The position numbers and the translations under genes are program-made. From Climacium dendroides (taxonomy: Eukaryota > Streptophyta > Bryopsida > Hypnales > Climaciaceae), in the NCBI GenBank assembly GCA_950106755.1, contig OX467086.1, forward strand, positions 18,928,001 to 18,992,000: a stretch of DNA of 64,000 bases, given 5' to 3'. This document shows positions 38,384 through 53,125 of the stretch, in pieces. The notes beneath the pieces are model-generated. The model saw only the letters and a program-made list of their open reading frames with translations. It made no database searches and had not been told where the DNA came from. Within the stretch, counting starts at the first letter, position 1. Every line of letters starts with the position of its first letter.

Positions 38384-39400
38384 AGACCTGGATGATAACA
38401 TCTGAGCAGGTCATTGGAGGCTACAGAATCTCGAATAGCTCCAGTGATGGTTGTATCTCCATCCCTTTCCACTCACAGGTTAGCTCATGTATACATTTAT
38501 AACATGGTGGAAGTGTACAGACATAACTTTTCCACTTCGTAACTGGCGACACGATTGCCATGGTATATGTCCATGAGTAGATACCCATGTAAAGTGTTGT
38601 TGCTTTGTAAGACCTTTCTGCTTTTTACTATAACTCCATGATGACGATGCTTGCAACACTTGTTTATCCATTGAATGTCTTTATTGCAAAATAACATTTC
38701 AGAGAAATGTTGACCGGCTTCCTTTTTCAAAGGGCGAGCACTATGGCGGGCAATATCTACCGGCTTGCATACAATAGGTGGTTGAGTATCAATGTTTCAT
38801 TCTTGAACTCAAAATGTCAGAGGATATATGTACTAAGGATGTAAAGAAAGTTGATGTGAGAAAATTAGAGCATCTCAGAAACCCTGAATTCTTCCTGGAA
38901 TCACTACACTAACAATGGAATTTAATGCTAAGTGCTAACCACACAAATTGTTTTAAATATTCTATAAGTTTTACTATTAAAAAAATATTTTTATCAACTA
39001 TGAATCCTTGTCTTTGAATAGTATATTTATATCTATGTTCTTAAGTAGGACCATGAAGAGTAAAAATGCATAGCATTTTCAAATCAACTAGTGTGGTAAT
39101 ACTATATTTCATTATTAGAGTAGTTGTTTTTGATTCTATTCCAAAACATTGTTCATATGTTTATTTTGTAATTTTTATTAATACATTCTAATCCTGTAAA
39201 GGTAAAACCTATTACTAAGGTTGTTAATCCAAAATGATGTGATAGAGATTAGATAGGTCCATTTTTTGTTTCTACAATACATCATTTAATTTAAAGTCAT
39301 CCATTTAATTTAATACATCTTCAATGTTATAGGGACAATAGAATTGTGTAGAAGTGTTTATGCATTCTTTTCATGGTAGATGGCATTAAAACATGTTTTG
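38384..39400. other. LACS 3' flank and AT-rich intergenic DNA
   Basis: The first 300-400 bp is of genic composition and should hold the LACS 3' UTR; beyond about 38.8 kb it becomes AT-rich with no recognised feature. Confidence 0.5.
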
Positions 39401-39565
39401 ACCTAAAAAGTCCCGAGTGATCCTTGAAGTGACACTTGGAAGTTTGGATAGATTCCTATGATCTCAATTTTTGATGTAATTTTTTGAATTTTTTTCTTAA
39501 GATAGGAAAAAAATACTATATATAGTTTTTATTTCAGTTGGTGCCTAAGCAAAGTTTTGCTATCC
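39400..39565 (+). repeat. End fragment of the TAACCCCTAAAG-end family
   Basis: Contains AAAAAGTCCCGAGTGATCC, then GATTCCTATGATCTCAATTT, AAGATAGGAAAAAAATAC and TTTCAGTTGGTGCCTAAGC. This is the same order as at 14.6 kb and 51.6 kb, where the block lies next to the terminal inverted repeat. The rest of the element is absent. Confidence 0.55.
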
Positions 39566-39567
39566 TA

Positions 39568-39922
39568 AGTATTCACTCCCGTCCCAAAATGATCTTCATG
39601 TTTGATTAAATGTTTTGGATTAAAGTCAAAAATTAATATTTTTAAATTTTATTTTAATATAAAAAAGAAGTTGATGCTTTCCTCTCATCTTCCAAATTTG
39701 ATTTGTAAATTCATTTTTGAATTGTAGAGCTTTAAAATGTGAGTTTTTGAAGCATTTGAGGAGGAGCATTGTTTGCCAATCAATTGAGCAATTCGCATGT
39801 TGCTTACTGTTAATTTTTCTCATTTTATTATATGAGTTGTAGTTCCTATGTCCATTGCATAATCCCAAGAGTGTCACAATTTACCACTACTCAAATTGGA
39901 TTGATTACCGGATGGAGAGTAT
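39568..39922. mobile_element. Stowaway/mariner-type MITE (about 355 bp)
   Basis: The left end ACTCCCGTCCCAAAATGATC and the right end GATTACCGGATGGAGAGTATA are approximately inverted copies of the plant ACTCCCTCCGTCC-type Stowaway terminus. The interior is AT-rich and non-coding. A similar single end, GGGGATGGAGCGAGTATA, occurs at about 40308, perhaps from another, broken copy. Confidence 0.55.
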
Positions 39923-41009
39923 ATGTAGTTCCCAACCAGTCAACTATATAGTTACATAGTTGCAATAATTTATTTTAAAACACAAATGAAATTTGCAAAG
40001 GAATACAATATTATGGTTTGGAGGGACAATATAGAATCTAGTGGCACATTACACTACACAAACCTAGCAGACCGATAAGGAAAGGACCTATTGTGCAAGT
40101 GCATTGTATTTCTATAAATAGCTTAATCATAACATGTTTATTAAATTATTAATTGATTCTTTGGACCCCGCTACTTTGTTATGATGGCTACAATTGTCAA
40201 TCAATTGTTCAATACAAGGGGAATTCATTTTGCAAGTTTTTCCTACATGTCACAAGAGGAAAATCATTTTGGGACAAGAAACTAAGGCCAATTGAAAGAT
40301 CATTTGGGGATGGAGCGAGTATAAAATTTTTGAACTAATTGCAAAACTTAAGTAGTGTGTCAAAGGGGCCAATAGAAAAATGGAGAATCACTCAAAGAAG
40401 ACCAGAACTTTGAGTCCTAAACTCTTTTGATTTTCTACAACATTTTAATAACCATTCTTGAAATAGGTTGGGAGGATCTTTGACCTTCATATTACAAAGG
40501 TAATGATATGTTTAATTCTTGTTAATTCCCAAAGGGCCAAGGAGCCTACTTTGGATTTTTTGAGAACTTGAGTAGATTGTTTTGATTTCATAATTTGAAA
40601 ATTTTAATGAATTTCTTTGGAATGAATGCTACTCATCATAATCTACATAAGAAGTTTTGTTTCATGTCATTCCAATAAATATTGAAAAAGTTAGAAGAAT
40701 TTTTTGATTTCAATGTCAAATCAGGTAGAAAAAAATATATTCTAAATTTGTTTTTGAAGAATGAGGTACAAGGTAGAAAAAACATATGAAGTCCTCTTCT
40801 GCTTTCAATTTTGAAATTTTGAAAATAAAAATAAAAATATAAGATATTAATTGCTTATTAGATTTTTACCATTGGATTGACAATTCTCAAATTCTTTCAA
40901 AAGTTATTAGCATATTAGTTTTATCTTTCATTCAGTTCCATAGAAGATTTTGTTTCATTTGAATGGAAACTAAAGTCATTCTCACTTCTTACGGGAGAAA
41001 CAACAATTA
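39923..41009. other. AT-rich intergenic DNA
   Basis: Apart from the solitary Stowaway-like end at about 40308, nothing recognisable is present. Confidence 0.4.
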
Positions 41010-41037
41010 CTCTCTCTCTCTCTCTATATATATATAT
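41010..41037. repeat. (CT)n(TA)n compound microsatellite
   Basis: About eight CT units run directly into about six TA units. Confidence 0.9.
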
Positions 41038-41236
41038 TCTCAACCTATTTTCCAACTTATTGACTTAAATGCACAAACTATAGGATATATAATTTTTTTT
41101 TTCTATAAATGTTGAAAGACAAAACTTCACCTTTTGGAAAGGCTAGAAAATCCTACATTTTCAAGTTTAGACGCATTGAACTTGCATCGGTAGAGATACA
41201 ATCACTTCAAAATTTTGGAACAATGTACTTGAACAA

Positions 41237-42180
41237 GTTAACCCCTAAAGGTTTTTGACTATGTTTTCACCAAAAATGTTCCAAAACTGCCACCTCTAGT
41301 ACAAGTACCAAATTTTTGACAAAAAAAACATTTTTTGACATATCTAACCGTAGGGACTTGTAATACTCTAGTTTGAAAAGATGTGGAAAAAATTTCTGAA
41401 ATTTTCACCATGTAGATTACAAGATATTAGTAGTTAAAGTGACAAAAATCTTTTTTTAGTCCCTGTGGAAAATCGGGCAGCTATACTTCACAAGGTCACA
41501 TTTGTATGAAAAAATGCCCCAAATGGTGGTCCCTCTTTGAATTCATTCTTCAAGGCAAGTTGGCTACATGATTGAAAAATTTCAAGTCATTTGGAATTGT
41601 ACAACATATAGGAAAAAAATAGTAAGTAGAAAGTAGACAATGATTCAAAATACTAAATTGTTAACAATATTTTTGTGGAATTGAAAAATGCCAATCCCAA
41701 AGGTTACAATGTTGTAATAAACAATTTACACCTAATGTTTTTATTTTTTCCAAAAATATTGAAAATTGAGTTAAACAAAGGACTTCAAAGTTTATTTTAA
41801 AGTAGAGATTCCAAAACTACCTTCAAACTACCCACAACTAAAACTCCTCATAACTTTTTCCTCATTAATCAAAATGGAATGATTCAAAGATATCCATGTA
41901 TAAATAAACCTAAAGAATCAATTTGAAATTTTTATTTTTTTTAAAAGTGATTTTTAAAGAAGTTTTTTTTCTGCTTGGACTGCCTACGAAACGTTGAAAA
42001 CTACATATCATACAATAACTTTTTAACCATGTAGTAAAAAATTATGAAAATTGTTGGGCCTTAAAGCTACTCCTTGGGCACATGTGTGAAAATTTTAAAG
42101 AAAAAAAATAAAAATTCCATTTGTAGTGAGCTGTCCAAAATCACTATGTTGCCAAAAAAAGGCCATTTGTTCCTTTAGAA
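41237..42180. mobile_element. Non-autonomous DNA transposon of the TAACCCCTAAAG-end family (about 0.94 kb)
   Basis: The left end GTTAACCCCTAAAGG is intact; the right end (TTTGTTCCTTTAGAAAG) is degenerate. The interior is collinear with 22734-23621 and shares long near-identical stretches, for example around ATTTGGAATTGTACAACATA. A further intact inverse motif, TTTAGGGGTTAAAG, at 42290-42303 may mark an alternative right end or a second insertion. Confidence 0.7.
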
Positions 42181-42403
42181 AGATCTCATGGTTGAATTTG
42201 TTGAGAAATAAATATCAATGAAGATTTTGACCTTGGTTTATTGGGACAAGTATTTTGAAACAGTCTTGGGTCCCCAAACATGAAAGAAATTTAGGGGTTA
42301 AAGTTCCAATGAAAATTAATACCTTGGGTTTTTGACCAACAATTTTATGACAGGGCAGGATTTGAGCTGAGATAAATTTCAGTTTGAAAGAAATGGGGCG
42401 GTG

Positions 42404-42545
42404 ATTGGAGGAAACAAGGATAACGATTTAAAAGATTTAAAAGATTATTCTACCAATCACGGCACAGAATTCTATGCCCTCCATGCTGGCATAAGCCGGA
42501 TCAGGAGCCAATCAAAATCCTTCCAGACCGCCCTGAGCAACCAAT
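42404..42545. promoter_or_regulatory. Cluster of four CCAAT boxes upstream of POR
   Basis: ATTGG at 42404-42408 and CCAAT at 42453, 42508 and 42541 fall within 142 bp, ending about 250 bp before the POR start codon. CCAAT is the binding motif of NF-Y factors and is common in promoters of photosynthesis genes. The spacing of 35-55 bp is suggestive, but function is inferred only. Confidence 0.45.
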
Positions 42546-42792
42546 CGCAGAGACTTGCTAGATACGATGTCCTCATCTTCCCGTTGAGTAGATCTGTGTT
42601 CCTTATCTACCAGTTTCATGGATGTGGTAGATAGACGAACCGATTCTGAAGCCGCGGGAAGAGAGCCCTTACCCGTGCAAAGCAGATAAGGTATAGACAT
42701 CGTCTTGCTGAGTCTCTCTGTTACACTTCCTTTCGAATTTGTTGCTGTTCTTCGAAGTGTTGATCCATCGACGCAAGGTTTATCTCGTCGCC

Positions 42793-45932
<3,140 letters not shown>

Positions 45933-46874
45933 ATACCTAACCTTCACTAGTTTTGGTACGTTTTGTTCACTATTAGTTTTAAGTTATAGCTGCAGAGACA
46001 GGGTGCTTAGGATATAATACAGTCCGCGCATGTAACTTATTTGACACCCACGGAAAATATGGTGAAGAATGTTCAACTACTAGTTCAGGAGGGGTAGGCT
46101 TCTCATGCATTATTGATGCTCAGACTTTCCCGTGAAGGAAGGACACACGTGGAGGTCTTTGCCGGTGAAAAACTCGTGGTTTGGAGCGGAGGTTGCTCTA
46201 CCCTCCCCATGTGGTGACGATTGCTATTCAGAAAGGGATTAGAAGTGCTTGAGATTCAACGCTCGAGGTGTGAGAATTTTGCGTGACGGCGTAGACTAGT
46301 TTAGGAAATCTGGTTCTGATGGTAATATTATGCACATGGAAATAAGCGGTACATCTAATATATTATGCACTGCTGTGATTCCTTCACTTGCTCTCAGTCG
46401 CCAACACTCATATCTGCTTACTTGATGGACATATTGCTCGCATTCTATCACGAGGTAGTGAGCCAAAAAATTATCTTGTTGCAGGATGAATAGGAGCGTT
46501 TTTTGTTTTTACATGAACCTTGGAAATCATTCATCATGCATTGTTTTCTGACACCGTATGAATAGACTATGAATTTTCCCAAGTGCTGAAAAATAGGTGT
46601 AGCCAAAAGCCAATCGTGGGATTTCAGGTGAACAAACTCCAGGCTTTTGTTGAATGTTATGCCTTCAACAGTGATTGGCATCCAACAGTCTACTTCAACG
46701 TGCATTCGATAAGGTTTAAAACCAAACAATGTCATTCAATGTTGCAAATCGTTCAAGTAGTAAGCTTACATTCCATCGCCAGAGTTGAGTTCTGTAGATC
46801 TACTGAAGGTCATGAATTTTACTGAACCATGTGAACCACATAGAAATCCAACTGCCCTCAAATTTCTTGAGGTG
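45933..46874. other. Convergent 3' regions of POR and the FAD-enzyme gene
   Basis: The two genes end tail to tail here with 942 bp between stop codons. The stretch should contain both 3' UTRs; no polyadenylation or terminator signal could be assigned with confidence. Short frames on both strands (46448-46963) have no recognisable product. Confidence 0.5.
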
Positions 46875-49800
46875 TTACAAAAATGGAGATTTGATGCCCA
46901 AAGAGCGGGCAGCTTGACGAATACCTTGCACAGCAGATTTTCCAGCTGCAATATGTGCTTCATTCTCCTCCACTGGAACTACCTCCACCTGAGAGTTGAC
47001 CCCTAAACTAGAGGCCGCCGCATTAGCTGCCAGCAAGCCGGTGACCAAGGCTTTCTCCTGGGACAGACCCCGGGCCCCATGGGCAGCTCCGAGACCTTGC
47101 TGCAGCCAGTCGCCCGACATGAAGACGTTCTGGAAGCTTGTCGTGGTGGACGGCATGTGCTGGTGGGAGCCCGGACCAAACAGCGTCACTGCCCCTTTGA
47201 AGCGCAGCACGCTGCTGTCTGTCACTTGAGCGCCTCTAAAGCCTGCCTCGCACTTCACCAAATACTCCTCCATCACCTGCAACAGGTACAATCTCATGAG
47301 AAAGTCATTCCTCTGCAGGCAACGTGAACAAAAGGAATCCAGTTGGTCCCTGCTCACCAACTTTTTGTTTGCATTATGAAACGAGACTCACAAGAGCAAC
47401 ACAATAAAGTCATGGTGTGCTGCTCATCTGTTTGCTTTCATTTTGAACACAAGCGAATTCTTCTTCTGCACTCTATTTAGATTCTTAAACAAATTTGTGC
47501 TTTTATGGAGGGACAACAACTTATAGTTGCATGTAATCTATGTAGGTTGAGTTCGCTTCTTCCCCAAACTGGAATTTTGGTCCAACCTTCGCGAGGCCCA
47601 AATCTGAGTCAAAACTGAAGACCAAAAGTACTTAGCGACCTCAAGCATTGCTAAGAAATATTTGACCATTTGTTTCCAATTATTTGGTATTTGTCCGAAG
47701 TCAAAACCTTGGAGGATAAATTCAATTCCAATGCTTGCAGATGTTCAGTGTGGAGGTCAAAGAGGGGTGATATGCCATTAATTAAAGGGTAACTCTAATA
47801 TGCAAAAAGCAGAGGTGGAGAGCTTTGCCCACTCTTACTTTTTTGATGACTGCATCATCTGTCAAAGGAAGAAGCTGATTAGCATGATAGAAGTCGACCT
47901 CAAAAACACTTCCAGGCTCGTCAGCAAATTCATCCTGCAAGACATACAACCCAAGGTATTTTAAGAAAACTTCAACACAAAGAATCCTCGCTAGGAGCCT
48001 CTCTACACTTCCTGGGCACTTCCAAGTAGAAATAAGAGTCCTAACGGAATGCAAATACAGGCCTGTCAAGTCTGAAGTGACAATAAGAACTCGCATGATG
48101 ATAGCTTCCAGCTCATGGTTTCAGCTTGAAGAGGGTCGTACTTGTAAAGCAGTCAAGTCAAAGAGTGTGGCCCCTGTGGTTGGCTCAAATCCAGCAAGCA
48201 CGTTAGATGGGTTCTTCAATGGAACACGCCGATCAAGCCATAACCGGATTGCAAGTACATCAACAGTGCCCAGATTTGAAACCGTTGCAAACTCTGGACG
48301 CCCTGCCAGGGCCGGAGATGCGGCTACAATCCTCTGTTTCATCAATAATTTGAAATGAGAATGCTACTCCTCATAGGAAACCGTATTCCTTGTTGTGAAT
48401 ATCCTGGTAGAAGATGGAGAAAGGAAAGGGATGTTCTAGAGGTGAGGTAATTCAACTGGCACGGTAATTCAATTGAAACCTTACTTGCATTGCTTGAACG
48501 CCTACCGCAAATACCACTACATCCGCATCGTAGATTGTACGCTCCCCACTGCCGTCCACTGCACAGCTTAAAAGCAGGGAACCTTTTATCTCTATTACTT
48601 GCGCACAATGCCACTGGGCACTTACAGACCAAAGATGCGCACATACAAATGATCCAAATCTACATGATTTGTGGAGAAACTAGCAAATGATCTGAAACTA
48701 AATATGAACCACAAGACTTACTGGCAACGATTCCTGTCACCTTGTCGCTTTCAACTTCATGGATGACATCCACCACACGATTATTACCCAGCACTCGACA
48801 CCCTTGAGACTTGATCAGCTCAAGCCAGGGTTTGAAAATGACCTCCGCTACCGAGCCTTTACACCAACAAACGTCGAAGTCTGCTTGGTGAGCCAATACG
48901 TAGTAGTACAACGCACCAAGAGCTGCAGCCGCTGTTAAATATGCACACGACAAGTGAGTTTTGGGTAGTTGGTAAGCAATCAATGGTGCCATACAGCACA
49001 AAATTTGTGAATCCAATAGCACAGCGTACAATAAGAGGAATCTACATAGACTTATACCTGAGAGATTTTCTCCAGGAGCGAAAAGAGTAACCAGAAGTAT
49101 TGGTTGCAAAAAATCACGGTAAAGCTTTGCTGATACACCAGCTTTACGAAACAGCTCCCTTGCCGTCATTGCATCATACATAGCATATGTCTCTTCGTCC
49201 TGAAATCCATCTCACGTATGTTAATACATTTTTCGACTCCATCTACTGGACTGTTGTAAATTCTAATGCACTGCATTTGCTTGACCTCAAAGATGGGTAC
49301 ATTTGCTTCATGCAAACCTCTAAAGATCAACTGCCAATTCTAATGTGCTCTGCAAGCGACCTCTATCATACAGCACCATGACAAAGAGAATGGGATTAAT
49401 TGTGGGTGCCTGAAGAGCCCCAAACGGTTGCAATCATAACATCCGTTGAGTGAAGGAGAAAGCAGAGACGTGTAAATCGTACTGCGTCGAATTCAAGAAG
49501 GGCTTGAATTAGTGGAAGTGCAGTGAGCCGGTCCACCACAGATAAAGTCCTGCCACCCATGACACGGTTTTATCACAACACCCCTCTCAGGCACCTTCTC
49601 ACCAATCCCACCATTGGAAAGTAGAAACACTGTGAAGAAATTCATGCCAGGGCTACACAAGCTTAGGAGATTGACCTCCAGACAGGCTAAGGCAAAATCT
49701 GATTCTGGTAATTGGAGTGACAAAGACAATGTTTTCAAGATTCTTAGTTTTCTTTGGCATGAATAATTGATAAGGTTTCAAAGACTGGTGATCATGTGAG

Positions 49801-50976
49801 AAACTTTAAGGAATTCACTATAATTTCAAAGACTTCTTCATTATCCTCTTTTAGGAAACTGGTCTGCTAGTCCATTTTCCAGTCTCGTGTGGCCCTGCCT
49901 TCAGTTGTTGGTTGAGTTAGGGTTAAAGAACCTGAAATAAGGCGAAGTGTACAAAAAGGAACCCAGTGGAGTGGGAAGTCGAGGAAGGGCGTTGAAAACT
50001 GGAGCCTCCACTTGAATCCCCTCCGGCGAGTAAAAGGAGCTCATGGTCCAGTCCGTGAACGGCCATGCCTACCGACACAATGACAATGACACAAAGCTCA
50101 AACGCCATATCCCACTGGCGTCATTGACACCAAACCCTAACAACGAATGAGATTGAGAGAGGGACAGGAGGAGGAGAAAGAGAGGAGAAGATAGCTACAA
50201 TGTTGAGTTCTTTCAAGAGGCTGTAGATGTTATGGTACTGCCACCTGCACCATCCCACGTGCTCGTTAACCCTTGAGAGACCAAGGACTCGTGGTTTTAA
50301 AATGACCAATTCAATTGATCACATTGGGACAACTACAATTCAGAAGGGGTCAAATTTGATATAAACAGAATCAGTGAAAAACATTGCACATGTTGGTCAC
50401 ATATAAATGAAATTGGACAACAAAACGTCCTCAAAACAGCTAAAAAAACCATGAGACTCAATAGGACGTAATTCAGAAAGACGCATTAAGGCTAAAAGAG
50501 ATCTAAACACAGGACAGGACTGCAGATGGTTGCAAAGAAGAGCAGCAACTGACCAGAAGCCCTTGAGACCAGCCTCCACGGGTCTCCCTTGAGCAGTGCG
50601 GAAGCCTGTACTCAAGCCCCCCGGCGAAGGTGACGCGTCTAGAACCGTCACGCTGAGGCCAAGCTTGGTGAGAGCATGAGCAGCTCCAAAACCCGCCCAT
50701 CCTCCGCCCACCACCACCGCTGTTTTCACAGCCTCTTCAAGCCTGGCTCTAAACCAACATCACAGGCCGGGAAATTCGTGAATCATCTCACTATGGAGCG
50801 AAGTGCCTCGCAGAAACCCTAAAAGAAATCCGACAACGCCTGAATGCAAATTCCATGAGGTACCTTGTGGTGAGCACGCTCGAACGCCGAGACCGGCTGT
50901 GAACGGAACCGCATTGTGGTCGGAGCTGGCCTGCTGGCCATTCTCGTGCGGTGAAGACGAACTGCAACCCCGCCAT
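46875..50976 (-). CDS. Plastid-targeted FAD-dependent amine oxidase / carotenoid desaturase-like protein, 11 exons
   Basis: Minus-strand exons in order: 50976-50864, 50748-50554, 50244-50199, 50068-49932, 49549-49483, 49199-49058, 48931-48722, 48558-48485, 48333-48142, 47934-47839, 47276-46875. All junctions are GT-AG and phases close, giving 557 aa. Residues 1-44 are rich in Arg, Ser and Gln with no acids until late, consistent with a plastid transit peptide. The dinucleotide-binding motif VVVGGGWAGFGAA (49-61) and the C-terminal GDW at 479-481, followed by GLSQEKALVTGLLAANAA, are the FAD-binding hallmarks of the phytoene and zeta-carotene desaturase/amine oxidase superfamily. The middle (RELFRKAGVSAKLY, ALGALYYYVLAHQADFD) matches a plant and cyanobacterial subgroup often labelled zeta-carotene-desaturase-like; its substrate is, to my knowledge, not established. 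It is too divergent to be called PDS, ZDS or CRTISO. The ATG at 50976 is the first in frame; upstream only a TTG precedes it. Confidence 0.9.
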
Positions 50977-51084
50977 GACAGCTGCTACACATCTCCCATC
51001 CAATTCTGGTCAAAGAATGCTCGCAACTTAGTCCGGTCACATTCAAGCTGAAACGTTTGTGAATTACAAGCTGCACTTGATATG

Positions 51085-51350
51085 CAGAAACTCAAAGATA
51101 TGGCCAGAATTATCACAAATTCAAAGGCATTGCCCAAATTGCCACAAATTGAAGACATCGTCGGAATAACCAGATATTCAAAGACGTTGCCAGAATTTCC
51201 AGAAATTCAAAGACCTTGTCAAAATTTCCAGAAATTCAAATACATTGCCAGAATTGCCACAAATCAAAGAAATTGCTGGAATTGCCACAAATTCAATGAC
51301 ATTGCGAGAATTGCCAGTAATTCAATACATTGCCGGCAGTTGGTCAAATA
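51085..51350. repeat. 29-bp minisatellite, about nine units
   Basis: Units of 28-29 bp follow the pattern ATTCAAAGACATTGCCAGAA followed by TTGCCACAA. The period is not a multiple of three, so the 127-codon open frame that crosses it (51082-51465) changes reading phase from unit to unit and is not a protein repeat. The array begins about 110 bp upstream of the start codon of the minus-strand FAD-enzyme gene, so it lies in its probable promoter or 5' leader. Confidence 0.85.
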
Positions 51351-51594
51351 TGGACGGAGCTCACCGAGCTTGGTGGAATTGATGGAGCTCAAGCAGCTTG
51401 AACTGTGTGGATATCCAGCATCATTTTTCTTGAGCTTCTTCAATGAATATCAAGTGCATGAATGAAGTGCTGTTTTCACAACATTAATCATCCATCCAAT
51501 GGATGGTTGAGCCCTTATGACCATGCCATCAAATTTCAAAATCCTTCATGTTGTATGGTTCATTTTGTTAAAACAAGTGCATGAAATTTTGTTT

Positions 51595-52523
51595 TTAACC
51601 CCTAAAGGACCATTTGTTTTTGGAGGGACAAGAAGGATTTTGGGCAGGTACCTACGGTCTCATTTTTTGTCCTAATTCCTTGAAACTTTCTTTGAAGATA
51701 AAAAAATTGATTAGCTTCGTGGGAATATAATTGTTTTTTCAAATTAGTGCCTAGGAACAAAAGTTATGCTCAAAACAATGGAGAGGGGGGAAAGGAGGAA
51801 AGAGATCAACAAAAAAAAATTTCAATTTCAATTTCAAAAAAGAATTCTTTCTCATATATTATATTTTTGCCTACATGGAAAGGTTTGAGTCATTCCATTT
51901 GGATTTGCTATAAGAAAGTTATGGACAATCTTGTTTTTCATGTAATTAGAGCATCTTTTAAATTTTTTTTTTTGTAGGATTCATTTTTGAATGCAATTTT
52001 TACAATTTTCCAAAAAAAAGTGTTCTACATGCTTTAGTTTGCTTGCTAAAACAATCTCAATGTTGGGATTATTGCATTTTAATTCCATTGTAGAGATATT
52101 AATAATTTAGATTTTCCTTCTATCTTGTACCTACTTTTACTTAACAATCTTTTAAAGTACAAAAATTAAGTTTTCTTGAATTGTTTTTTTTCCCCTTAGA
52201 CTCTCAACTCAATTCTCTACCCTAAAGATTTAAAGCTCAAAGCTTTGTATTGCAAAAAATTAAAGTTAAGAAGGTTCAAAGTCAAATAATCCAGTCCCAC
52301 AATGAGCTAAAAAACTATTTTTTTTTCACTTTAAACGTAGGTATCTTACAATTTGTATGGTCAAAATTTCTGAAATTTTTCCCACACATTCTTATACTAG
52401 TTAGATATCCTACAGTTGGATGTGCAAAAAAAATAATTTTCAAAATTTTTTACTCTTTGCTATAGAAATAGTAGTTTTGAGTGTTTTATTGGAAGAGAAA
52501 AGGCCTTGGTCCTTTAAGGTTTA
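51595..52523. mobile_element. Non-autonomous DNA transposon of the TAACCCCTAAAG-end family (929 bp)
   Basis: The left end TTTAACCCCTAAAGGACCA and the right end TTGGTCCTTTAAGGTTTAG are inverted repeats with few changes. The interior is collinear with 14587-15160 (for example AAGATAAAAAAATTGATTAG, GTGCCTAGGAACAAAAGTTA, GAGTCATTCCATTTGGATT and AGTAGTTTTGAGTGTTTT) but longer. No coding capacity is seen. Confidence 0.75.
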
Positions 52524-52879
52524 GTTTCATTTTTGCAAAGATGAAATAGGATATCTTCTATAAGTCATGAAAATCTCAGATTATTTTTGAAGATTTGAAA
52601 TTATGTAAACCTTTCACAAAAAAGGAAAGAAAATTTGTATCAAATACAAAAGACATTAAAAAAATATTAAATTTTACCATAGGTGAATATTGTAGTGTAA
52701 ACCAAACTTCAATGTCATTCTATCATTAGAAAACCAATAGACCATTTTTAAAGGCTCATAGTATAATGGCAATATAATATTCAATTTTATGAACTTTTCA
52801 AAATTTCAAATGGAATATAAACTAAAGTTGGAGGTCTATAAAGTGCTCATTTAAGAGTTGAAAATTAATTTGTAGTGGT

Positions 52880-53125
52880 TAAACTTCTTGAAATATTTTT
52901 CAGCAAATTTTCCTTAAAAGACAAATGGAATTGACATCTAATCCAAGTTGTATCATATGTTTTGAAGCTTCATGGAAAAAATTATGAATTTTTGAAGTTG
53001 AAACAAGTGGTAAGTAAAAGTGTCCACCTCCTAAAATGTACAAACAATGTACATTTTGAGTGAAATTAAAAATCAAAATGTACAAATAGTGTACATTTGA
53101 GATGGATGCTTTTAGAGCTTAAGTG
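52880..53125 (-). repeat. Dispersed repeat family B copy
   Basis: Contains AAATGGAATTGACATCTAAT, CCAAGTTGTATCATATG, and a hairpin-forming region with CACCTCCTAAAATGTAC, repeated TGTACATTT(T/G)GAG and a final TTTTAGAGC. The block order equals that at 25.4 kb. Confidence 0.6.

Noticed and set aside
49441..49500. Apparent frameshift in the FAD-enzyme gene after LLEFDA
   Set aside because: A GT donor sits exactly there and the next exon (DEETYAMYDAMTARELF) joins in frame, so no break is needed.
51082..51465. 127-codon open frame with apparent repeats (ARIATN-like)
   Set aside because: The underlying repeat has a 28-29 bp period, so the frame shifts from unit to unit; a protein repeat would keep a multiple of three.
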